DNA from: Conexibacteraceae bacterium
GTDB lineage: Bacteria > Actinomycetota > Thermoleophilia > Solirubrobacterales > Solirubrobacteraceae
DNA length: 13,332 nucleotides
Direction of reading: 5' to 3'
Assembly: GCA_009785395.1 (NCBI GenBank)
Contig: WQWK01000028.1
Coordinates: forward strand, 1-13,332
Position numbers and translations under genes: made by a program. Below the pieces are notes generated by a model. That model had not been told where the DNA came from, made no database searches, and worked only from the letters and a program-made list of their open reading frames with translations. Shown here piece by piece: positions 1 through 5,336 of the stretch (its first letter is position 1; every line of letters begins with the position of its first letter).

Positions 1-467
1 AGCGCGGCCGCCTCGACCTGCCGGAGAACGTCGCCGATCGCGGTCGTGGCGATCGCGCGGAGCAGCTCGATCTGGGCGTGCTCCTCGGGCCGGGCCGAGA
101 GCGGGTTCAGGCGGACGCCGTTGCCCGGTGCCAGCGAGATCGGTCGCACACCCATGGCGGCGCACAGCGGCCCGTATTCGCGCTTGACGTCGAGCACGAA
201 GGCCCGGCGGCCGAACAGCAGCATGCGCCACAGCAGCGTCTTGACGAGCGCGCTCTTGCCCTGACCGAGCTTGCCGAGCACGATCGCGTTGGGGTCATCG
301 AGCGCGCCCGCGTCGTAGAGCACCCAAGGGTCAAAACAGAAAGCCCCGCCGCTCGTGTCGCGACCGATGAAGGCGCCGCGTCCGCCGAGCCCCCCACCGG
401 CGGTGAACGGGTAGATCGCCTGGGCGTGACGGGTGGTGACGCGATGCGCGGGGCGGGCGGCGCTCAC
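1..467 (-). CDS. VirB4-like conjugation/T4SS ATPase, N-terminal part (runs off the left edge)
   Basis: This is the first 155 codons of an ATPase that should power a type IV secretion or conjugation machine from the cytoplasmic face of the membrane. A Walker A motif GKLGQGKS lies at about residues 66-73, preceded by TTRHAQAIYPF and GGLGGRGAFIGRD, which resemble the start of actinobacterial VirB4/TraC-type ATPases paired with SCO6880. Further on, FVLDVKREYGPL is typical of the strand after Walker A in these enzymes. The GTG start at 465-467 overlaps the TGA of the upstream gene by 4 bp (GTGA), so translational coupling is likely. Walker B and the C-terminal half lie outside the window. The family is well supported. 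The exact role, conjugation or effector export, is inference. Confidence 0.85.
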   Translation of the reverse strand, partial: MSAARPAHRVTTRHAQAIYPFTAGGGLGGRGAFIGRDTSGGAFCFDPWVLYDAGALDDPNAIVLGKLGQGKSALVKTLLWRMLLFGRRAFVLDVKREYGPLCAAMGVRPISLAPGNGVRLNPLSARPEEHAQIELLRAIATTAIGDVLRQVEAAA

Positions 468-2005
468 CGCAGCCCCCTTGCGAGCGGCAGCGTGAAGCTG
501 AAGGCCTCGGCCTGCTGCCCGTACATGCGGCGCAGTTCCAGCCGCGACCGCGCCGCGTGCCGGTGGATCTCGGCGCAGGCCCGCCGTAGCTCGCCCTCGT
601 CGCGCCCGCTGACGGTGACGAAGCCGGCCAGGCGGACCTCGCCGTGGCCGGCGGCCAGCTCGGCCTCGCGCCGGGCGGCCGCGTCCTGTGCCTGGCGTTG
701 GCGGGCGGTCTCGGACTGCCCGAACCGGCGGCGCAGCTCACTGTCGGCCCGGTCGCGCGTGATCGCCGCCTCGACCTCGCGCGCGGAGCGCTCGGGCGGC
801 ACCGGCTCGAACGTCACCGCCACGGTGCGGACGGCGCTCGATTCGGCCAGCAACGCGTCCATGAACATCGGAGAGACGCCGACCTTGGGCCAACCGCTTA
901 TCCAGTAGGTGGCGTGCAGTGCGCCGTCGCTGCGGTAGTGATCCCACGCCTCCGTAGCGCCGACCGGCCCGGCGCTGTGCGGCGAGAGCGGGGCCTCGCC
1001 AGGGCCGGGCTGGCCGGTGCCGGGCGGGCCGGTGCCGGCCGGGCCGGGCTCGCGCGCCGCGGGCGGCGATTGGCCGGCGCCGGCGGCGTCCTGCAGGGCC
1101 AGCTCGGCCCGCGCATACGGGTCATATGCGGTCCGCAGCACCCGCGCCAGCTGGCCGCCGCTCAGCGCCCCGAGCACCTGGATCTCCGCCGCCTCCAGCC
1201 CGCGGGCGACGTGGCTCACCTGCTCGAGGATCTGTTCGGCGATGAGCTCGCTCTTGCCCCGCAGGCGCGCGGTATCGAACTGGACCGCGAGCAGGATCTC
1301 GTGGTCATGGGTGATCTGCGTGGTCTGACCGATCAGCTCGAGGTAGGACTCGACGATCGGGGTCCCACGCGGGGGCAGCGAGGGGTCGCGGGCGGCGTGC
1401 AGCCTGCGCGCGAGCTCGTCTCCCTGCGCGGGCGCGGTGCGCTCGATCCACTGCAGCCGCCGGATCGGCGCGTTGGCGCTCGCCGCGAGCACCGTGCCCC
1501 ACTGCGCGAGCCTCCGCTCCTGAACCTCGGGATCGAGCAGAGCGAAGGACAGCGCCCGGCACGCGAGCACGGCGATCAGCAGTCGCCCGCGGCGCTCAGC
1601 CAGCGCGCCGATCGCGCGTCCGTCGTGCTCGATCGTCACGAGCTTCACGTCACGGAGCTCGCGAGGTAGATCCAGGATCTGCTCGCTGGGCGCGATCGCA
1701 CCGGCGAGCGGGGCGCGAGACCGGAACTGCCGCCGCCCGCTGAGCGTGCGCGCCGCGAACGCCCAGCCGATCGGCGCCCACTGCTCCGCCGTGCGCCCGG
1801 CCAGCGGCACCGTCGTGAGCGCGACCGCGGCGGCCAGCAGCAGCATCGCCGCGACCACGCCCAGGCCGCCACCCAGTCGGTCGAGCAGCTCGATACCGAG
1901 CGCCAGCGCGCCGCCGACCGCGCCCGCCTGACCCAGTCGCACCGGGCCGAGCAGTCCGCGGCGCTCCAGCGGCCCGAAGCGGTAGCTCAGGCGCTCGTCG
2001 TTCAT
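464..2005 (-). CDS. SCO6880-family (PrgI/VirB4-N-like) T4SS component
   Basis: A 513-residue protein of the SCO6880 type, normally found next to VirB4-like ATPases in actinobacterial conjugative loci. The N-terminus reads YRFGPLERRGLLG and is followed by two membrane segments at about 26-44 and 48-66. RTAEQWAPIGWAF is the family's usual PrgI-like boundary. The soluble part (about 105-300) includes a hydrophobic LLIAVLACRALSFALL segment and ELIGQTTQITHDHEILLAV. A Pro/Gly-rich linker spans 312-348 and is encoded partly by imperfect 15-bp repeats (1007-1036). DHYRSDGALHATYWISGWP and a Glu/Arg-rich, possibly coiled segment (405-455) follow. There is no Walker A motif. The ATG at 2003-2005 overlaps the preceding stop by 4 bp (ATGA), which fixes the start even though the frame stays open much further upstream. 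It probably acts as the non-catalytic partner of the next ATPase. Confidence 0.85.
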   Translation of the reverse strand: MNDERLSYRFGPLERRGLLGPVRLGQAGAVGGALALGIELLDRLGGGLGVVAAMLLLAAAVALTTVPLAGRTAEQWAPIGWAFAARTLSGRRQFRSRAPLAGAIAPSEQILDLPRELRDVKLVTIEHDGRAIGALAERRGRLLIAVLACRALSFALLDPEVQERRLAQWGTVLAASANAPIRRLQWIERTAPAQGDELARRLHAARDPSLPPRGTPIVESYLELIGQTTQITHDHEILLAVQFDTARLRGKSELIAEQILEQVSHVARGLEAAEIQVLGALSGGQLARVLRTAYDPYARAELALQDAAGAGQSPPAAREPGPAGTGPPGTGQPGPGEAPLSPHSAGPVGATEAWDHYRSDGALHATYWISGWPKVGVSPMFMDALLAESSAVRTVAVTFEPVPPERSAREVEAAITRDRADSELRRRFGQSETARQRQAQDAAARREAELAAGHGEVRLAGFVTVSGRDEGELRRACAEIHRHAARSRLELRRMYGQQAEAFSFTLPLARGLR

Positions 2006-3288
2006 TCGTCCTCCTCCGCGTCCGAGATCAGCTTGGGCCCGCCGAGGCGGATCTGCGTGTCGGTTGTCATCCAGTCCTGCAGGGGATAGGGGCCCTTGTC
2101 GTTCTCGGGTGCAGCGGCCTGGGCGGCTGCGCTCGAGCTCCCGGGCCCTGGGGGCAGGGCGGCTGGGCCAGGGGCGGCCGGGCCAGGGGCGGCTGGGCCT
2201 GGGTCGGCTGGGCCCGGGGCAGGTCCCGCTGGACCAGCCCCGGGGGTACCGCGCTCGGCGTCGTCGCGCGCGCCGCCCGTGAAACGCGCGGACATCTGCG
2301 TCAGCCGCTCCGGCAGCGCCGATGCGGCCTCGGCGCCGCCCAGTATCGGCGCGCCGATGGCGTGGCTGCCTGCCCGCGGCAGCTCCTGGCGCAGCAGGCC
2401 CGCGGCGCCGGCCGCGACCTCCGTGAACGGGAGCAGGCGCATCAGCGCCCACGGCGCGAACGTGGCGAGCAGCAGTAGCGCCATCGCCGTGAGCAGGGTG
2501 GAGATGCCCGCGTGGCTGGCGAACGCGCCGGCGGCCAACGAGAGCACCGCGACGATCACGAACTTCGAGAGGATCAGCGAGACCAGGAGCTCGACGACGC
2601 GGGCCGACCAGACGCGCCGCGCGGGCCAGACCAGCGCCGCGAACGCGAGCGGCAGCATCAGCACGACCACGTAGACGGCCGCCGCCCTGATCAGCAACTC
2701 GAGCGCCACTCCGAGCGCCGCCAAGAGGGTGAACAATCCGACGACCAGGGCGAAGAACGTGGAGCCGCTCGCCGACAGGGCCACGGCGCCGGCGGCGGCT
2801 TGATCGAGGAACAGCGCCCCGCCCGTCACCGCTCCCGCCGAGACGGCCGTCGACATCTGATCGGTGGCGGACAGCAGCAGCATCGTCAGCGGCGCCGCGA
2901 GGCTCACGCCCAGCAGCGACAGCGGCAGGTAGCCGAACACCGTGCGTCCCAGCAGCAGCATGTCCGCTCGCGCCAGAGCCTGGACGGCCGCCGCGCACAG
3001 AAACGGGATGGTGAGGATCGCGGCGAGCGCAGCGACTCGCCAGTAGGTCGATGAGAACCAGGTGCTCTCGAGGTTCGGGGCGGTCGCGGCGCCGATGATC
3101 GAGGCGACCTCGCGCAGCGCGCCCTCGGTGCCGTGGAGAACCCAGGCTCCGATCTGGTTGAGCGCAAAGCCGCCGATGCTGCTGGCCGCGTCGTGGACCA
3201 GTCCGCCGGTGGCGCCCAGCGCCGGGGTGGTCCCGAGGCCGCCGGCCGAGAGGCCGCCGCCGCCCTCGAGGATTCCGATCACGCTCAC
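2002..3288 (-). CDS. TrbL/VirB6-like polytopic T4SS membrane protein
   Basis: A 428-residue integral membrane protein probably forming the inner-membrane channel part of the secretion apparatus. After a Gly-rich N-terminus and an amphipathic stretch (about 45-70), hydrophobic segments lie near 83-105, 113-140, 176-200, 202-221, 232-256 and 262-287, giving about six transmembrane helices as in TrbL/VirB6 proteins. The C-terminal third is soluble and low in complexity: a Pro-Gly-Ala tract at about 348-382 is built from 15-bp DNA repeats, and the tail ends in the acidic DAEEDE. The GTG start at 3286-3288 overlaps the upstream TGA by 4 bp (GTGA). A second GTG two codons later is possible. The frame is open further upstream, but that stretch has no membrane character and would overlap the pilin-like gene. 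Assignment is by topology and operon context rather than a diagnostic motif. Confidence 0.8.
   Translation of the reverse strand: MSVIGILEGGGGLSAGGLGTTPALGATGGLVHDAASSIGGFALNQIGAWVLHGTEGALREVASIIGAATAPNLESTWFSSTYWRVAALAAILTIPFLCAAAVQALARADMLLLGRTVFGYLPLSLLGVSLAAPLTMLLLSATDQMSTAVSAGAVTGGALFLDQAAAGAVALSASGSTFFALVVGLFTLLAALGVALELLIRAAAVYVVVLMLPLAFAALVWPARRVWSARVVELLVSLILSKFVIVAVLSLAAGAFASHAGISTLLTAMALLLLATFAPWALMRLLPFTEVAAGAAGLLRQELPRAGSHAIGAPILGGAEAASALPERLTQMSARFTGGARDDAERGTPGAGPAGPAPGPADPGPAAPGPAAPGPAALPPGPGSSSAAAQAAAPENDKGPYPLQDWMTTDTQIRLGGPKLISDAEEDE
2156..2215. repeat. Four 15-bp tandem repeats in the VirB6-like tail
   Basis: Four near-identical 15-bp units, consensus RGGGCGGCYGGGCCN, lie end to end and encode about four turns of a Pro-Gly-Pro-Ala-Ala peptide in the C-terminal tail of the TrbL/VirB6-like protein. 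The units differ at only a few positions. Because the period is a multiple of three, copy-number change would keep the reading frame. Confidence 0.8.
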
Positions 3289-3575
3289 TTGGCGCTCGCC
3301 CCCAGGTGCGAGAAGAAGTTCACGAGTCCCGGCGCGGCGCCGATCACCAGTGCGGCGCCCGCCGAGACCAGGGCCCCCATGCGTCCCCGAGCGGCGTAGT
3401 GGTGACTGTTCGAGTGCGACGCCACCGCCCATACGGCGGCGCCGATGAAGGCGCCGATGAGCGTGATCGCGAGCGCCCACGCGTCCGCGCCGTTGACGAT
3501 CTGCTGCAGCACCTTGCTGCCGGGCAGGCCGGCCGGGTTGGGGCTTGCAGTGACGTCTGCGAGATAGCTGCGCAT
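3285..3575 (-). CDS. Pilin-like small membrane protein (DUF6112/TrbC-VirB2 type)
   Basis: A 96-residue protein with two hydrophobic segments (about 33-52 and 65-88) joined by a short basic/polar loop, SHSNSHHYAARGR. The pattern SPNPAGLPGSKVLQQIVNG, AAVWAVASHS and ALVIGAAPGLVNFF matches the actinobacterial DUF6112 family as I remember it. That family sits beside TrbL- and SCO6880-like genes and is thought to be the VirB2/TrbC-like pilin equivalent. The ATG at 3573-3575 is chosen because an AGGAG ribosome-binding site lies 5 nt upstream. A longer version from further upstream would lack such a site and would consume the promoter region. It is the first gene of the leftward secretion operon, and its stop overlaps the VirB6-like start. 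The pilin role is inferred from size, topology and context. Confidence 0.8.
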   Translation of the reverse strand: MRSYLADVTASPNPAGLPGSKVLQQIVNGADAWALAITLIGAFIGAAVWAVASHSNSHHYAARGRMGALVSAGAALVIGAAPGLVNFFSHLGASAK

Positions 3576-3594
3576 CGACTCTCCTGTCTCATTG

Positions 3595-3622
3595 AAGCTA
3601 ATTGAGACTGACAAAGTAGCAA
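3595..3622 (-). promoter_or_regulatory. Putative leftward promoter of the T4SS operon
   Basis: On the minus strand, TTGCTA (3622-3617) is followed after 16 nt by TAGCTT (3600-3595), a TANNNT-type -10. This would start transcription near 3588, just upstream of the AGGAG site of the pilin-like gene. The -10 lies inside GTCTCAATTAGCTTCAAT (3608-3591), which matches a block in the opposite promoter at 15 of 18 positions once one base is gapped. The arrangement is seen directly. Promoter function is inference. Confidence 0.45.
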
Positions 3623-3635
3623 TGAGTTGACATGG

Positions 3636-3665
3636 TTGCTAGCGTGAATTGTGTCAATTTAGACT
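3636..3665 (+). promoter_or_regulatory. Putative rightward promoter of the sigma factor-hicAB unit
   Basis: TTGCTA (3636-3641) is followed after 18 nt by TAGACT (3660-3665), inside GTGTCAATTTAGACTCAAT (3651-3669). The same two-block layout occurs on the opposite strand for the secretion operon. TTGCTA here and TAGCAA at 3617-3622 form an inverted repeat, so the two proposed -35 elements stand back to back. A TTGACA at 3627-3632 and its inverse TGTCAA at 3652-3657 are alternative -35 elements, but neither has a good -10 at 16-18 nt. A start near 3672 would leave almost no leader before the ATG at 3681. Confidence 0.4.
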
Positions 3666-3680
3666 CAATTGGAGATTGAG
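3664..3680 (+). promoter_or_regulatory. Small hairpin enclosing the sigma gene RBS
   Basis: CTCAAT (3664-3669) and ATTGAG (3675-3680) are perfect complements around the 5-nt loop TGGAG, which contains the likely GGAG ribosome-binding site. The ATG follows immediately at 3681. The stem is short and AT-rich, so as RNA it would be weak. It could also be read as part of the repeated operator-like motif. Confidence 0.35.
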
Positions 3681-4232
3681 ATGACCAAATCGGCCGACAT
3701 CGCGCCTTGCGCGCGGATGAGGATGGGCGAGGGCGCGGGTGCCCGTGCGGGCATCGACGCGCTGTACGCCGAGTTGGCGCCACAGCTGGTGCGGATCGTC
3801 GCGACCAATCTGCGCGCGCCGGACTCCGTGATCGACGACGCCTGCCAGAGCGCCTGGGGCGCCCTGCTGGTCAGCCGCGCCACGGTGGCGCCCGGAAGCG
3901 AGCTGCGCTGGCTCTCGACGTCGGCCACGCGTGTGGCGCTGCGCATCCTGCGCAGCCAGCAGCGCGCGGTGTCGCTCGACGACGTCTCGGCGCTGGTCCG
4001 CCTGGACGACCACCGCCCGGCCGAACCGGGTCCTGAGCGGCGGCTCGAGTTACGCGAGCGCCTGGCCGAGGTCCGTCAGCTGCCGGTTCGGCAGCAGCGC
4101 ATCGTGTTGCTCTCCGGCATGGGGTATGACCACGTCGAGATCGCCGCCGTCACGGGCGACTCACGCCGGACGGTCCACCGGCAGTTGAATCGCGCGCGCC
4201 AGCGGCTCGCGCGGCTCGTGAGCGAAGGGTGA
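3681..4232 (+). CDS. ECF-type RNA polymerase sigma factor
   Basis: A 183-residue protein with the two-domain plan of group 4 (ECF) sigma factors. A region 2-like helix set lies at about 25-95 (LYAELAPQLVRIVATNL, then DSVIDDACQSAWGALL and LRWLSTSATRVALRILRS). A region 4 helix-turn-helix lies at about 125-180 (RLAEVRQLPVRQQRIVLLSGMGYDHVEIAAVTG, then RRTVHRQLNRARQRLARL). Region 2 is the weaker match and region 4 is clear. The ATG at 3681 is preferred because GGAG lies 6 nt upstream. A TTG at 3669 in the same frame is an alternative but has no such site. It is divergent from the secretion operon and shares a repeated promoter block with it, so it probably activates that operon and itself. No anti-sigma factor gene is adjacent. 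hicA follows 7 bp downstream. Confidence 0.85.
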   Translation: MTKSADIAPCARMRMGEGAGARAGIDALYAELAPQLVRIVATNLRAPDSVIDDACQSAWGALLVSRATVAPGSELRWLSTSATRVALRILRSQQRAVSLDDVSALVRLDDHRPAEPGPERRLELRERLAEVRQLPVRQQRIVLLSGMGYDHVEIAAVTGDSRRTVHRQLNRARQRLARLVSEG

Positions 4233-4239
4233 GTGGGCC

Positions 4240-4488
4240 GTGCCAAAGACTCAGGCGCAGTGGATCAGCCTGCTGCGGAGCGACGGCTGGCGACAGGAGA
4301 CCGGCGGCAAGCATCAGGTCAAGATGACCAAAACGGGCATGCGCCCGGTCACCCTGCCCGACAACCATCGCCGGGCCTACTCGAAGGGCTTCGAAGCTCA
4401 GCTTCGCCGCGAGACCCGGCTTGACCGCAAGCCCCCGAGCCGGGGCCGCGACTCGCGCCGCCGGCGCGAGGACGGCTTGGATCGTTGA
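4240..4488 (+). CDS. hicA: HicA-family mRNA interferase toxin
   Basis: An 82-residue protein resembling HicA toxins, small dsRBD-fold ribonucleases that cleave mRNA when not held by HicB. The segments WISLLRSDGWRQETGGKHQVKM and MRPVTLP show the family pattern: a DGW helix end, then a strand carrying the presumed catalytic His25, then the TLP strand. The body ends near residue 60. A very basic tail (RKPPSRGRDSRRRRE) extends beyond the usual HicA length of roughly 60-80. The GTG start at 4240 lies 7 bp after the sigma factor stop, with GGTGAG about 6 nt upstream, so it is probably co-transcribed with the sigma gene. hicB follows within 12-24 bp, the usual toxin-first order. Confidence 0.8.
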   Translation: MPKTQAQWISLLRSDGWRQETGGKHQVKMTKTGMRPVTLPDNHRRAYSKGFEAQLRRETRLDRKPPSRGRDSRRRREDGLDR

Positions 4489-4500
4489 CCACAACCTAGG

Positions 4501-4761
4501 ATGAATCCACCCATGACGCAGACCGTCCACGTTCGAGTCCGTTTCGAGGACCAGGCCTTCTGGGCCACTGTCAACGAGTACCCGGGGGTGTTCGCCGCCG
4601 GCGACACGCTCGAGGAGTTGCGCGAGAGCCTCGAGGAGGGACTGTCACTCGTGATCGACGGCGCCGACGCGACCGAACGCCCCGTGCGCCTGTCCCCGCT
4701 CACCCGCGACTCGACAGACGCCGCAGAAGTCGTCGTCAGCTCCGAGCTGACCCTCTCCTGA
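4501..4761 (+). CDS. hicB: HicB-family antitoxin (short form)
   Basis: An 86-residue protein, or 82 if it starts at the ATG at 4513. The pattern VHVRVRFEDQAFWATVNEYPGVFAAGDTLEELRESLEEGL is the partial RNase H-like fold of HicB antitoxins, which bind HicA and block its active site. The remaining 35 or so residues (ERPVRLSPLTRD, AAEVVVSSELTLS) show no obvious ribbon-helix-helix or HTH DNA-binding domain, so autorepression may be absent or supplied elsewhere. The start is uncertain. ATG 4501 has AGG directly abutting it, while ATG 4513 fits the usual family N-terminus and has AGGA 11 nt upstream. A TAGGAT at 4497-4502 could act as a local -10 giving an almost leaderless message from 4513, but there is no good -35. 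The convergent next gene ends 28 bp away. Confidence 0.8.
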   Translation: MNPPMTQTVHVRVRFEDQAFWATVNEYPGVFAAGDTLEELRESLEEGLSLVIDGADATERPVRLSPLTRDSTDAAEVVVSSELTLS

Positions 4762-4789
4762 CCGCCCCGAGACGGCCCTGCGCAGACCT

Positions 4790-5329
4790 TCAGCGGGCGC
4801 GGCCGCGCTTGCGACGCTTGCGCTCGGCCGGCTTCAGCTTGCGCGACTTCTGGGGCGCCTTGGAGCCTGCGTGGGCACGGGCGCCGTAGACGAGGTCATC
4901 AGATGCGTGGTGGCCGATCGCGGCGGCGTGCCGGCGCGAGTCGAACCACATCCAGAAGCACACTCCGCTCAGCAGCACGACCGCGACCACGGCGATCAGC
5001 ACCGCGTCGAAGCCGGAGATGCCGCCGCCCGACGATGCCGTGCTGGTGCTGGAGCTGCTGGGCACGTTGACCACCGGCGGCGCTGACGTCGTGGCGGGGG
5101 TCTGCTGCTGCTGCGCGTTGGAGAGGTTGAAGCTCGGCTGGGGTGCCGCCGAGCTCGCCCCGGAGGACGACGAGCTCGCCCCGGAGGACGCCGAGCTCGC
5201 CCCGGAAGACGACGAGGCGGTGGTCGAGCTGCCACCACCGGCCGCAAGCGCCGCCGGAGCCGCAAGCCCGGCGGCGCAACCGCAGGCCAGCGAGCAGATC
5301 AGAACGCAGAGTGTGAGGAGGCGGCGCAT
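4790..5329 (-). CDS. Ser-rich single-pass membrane protein of unknown function
   Basis: A 179-residue protein I cannot assign to a family. It has a signal peptide (MRRLLTLCVLICSLACGCAA, with Ala-rich cleavage sites near 24-30) and a long Ser/Ala/Gly extracytoplasmic stretch (31-66). A Gln/Thr/Pro/Ser spacer follows to about 105, then one membrane helix at about 107-129 ending in CFWMWF. The tail is strongly basic (KSRKLKPAERKRRKRGRAR). This suggests a surface stalk anchored with its tail in the cytoplasm. Four cysteines crowd the signal region, but no good lipobox is formed. The gene starts 7 bp after the flavoprotein stop and is the last gene of the leftward glycan operon. Possible roles include an anchor or scaffold for envelope glycans, but that is inference from position only. 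Confidence 0.75.
   Translation of the reverse strand: MRRLLTLCVLICSLACGCAAGLAAPAALAAGGGSSTTASSSSGASSASSGASSSSSGASSAAPQPSFNLSNAQQQQTPATTSAPPVVNVPSSSSTSTASSGGGISGFDAVLIAVVAVVLLSGVCFWMWFDSRRHAAAIGHHASDDLVYGARAHAGSKAPQKSRKLKPAERKRRKRGRAR
5151..5213. repeat. Three 21-bp tandem repeats encoding a Ser-rich stalk
   Basis: Three adjacent 21-bp units begin at 5151, 5172 and 5193, each starting GAGCTCGCCCCGGARGACG and differing by one or two bases. On the minus strand each encodes a Ser-Ser-(Ser/Ala)-Ser-Gly-Ala-type heptad in the extracytoplasmic stalk of the Ser-rich membrane protein. The period keeps the frame, so stalk length could vary between strains. Confidence 0.85.
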
Positions 5330-5336
5330 CTATGTG

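Noticed and set aside
78..908. A 276-codon plus-strand frame at the left edge
   Set aside because: The minus strand here carries a Walker A ATPase and the end of the SCO6880-like gene. The plus frame has no domain.
2156..2215. Short regular repeats considered as a CRISPR array
   Set aside because: The units are contiguous 15-mers without spacers and lie in frame inside a coding region.
2006..2998. Upstream extension of the SCO6880-like frame to 844 codons
   Set aside because: The extra 331 residues are Arg/Gly-rich and overlap most of the VirB6-like gene. The ATGA overlap at 2002-2005 gives the natural start.
3627..3657. TTGACA/TGTCAA inverted pair as consensus sigma-70 -35 elements
   Set aside because: Neither has a reasonable -10 hexamer at 16-18 nt, so I preferred the TTGCTA-based promoters. 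The pair may still be an operator.
4762..4789. Possible element boundary or att site between hicB and the glycan operon
   Set aside because: Only 28 bp, with no tRNA, no integrase and no second repeat copy seen. A boundary here cannot be supported from this window.
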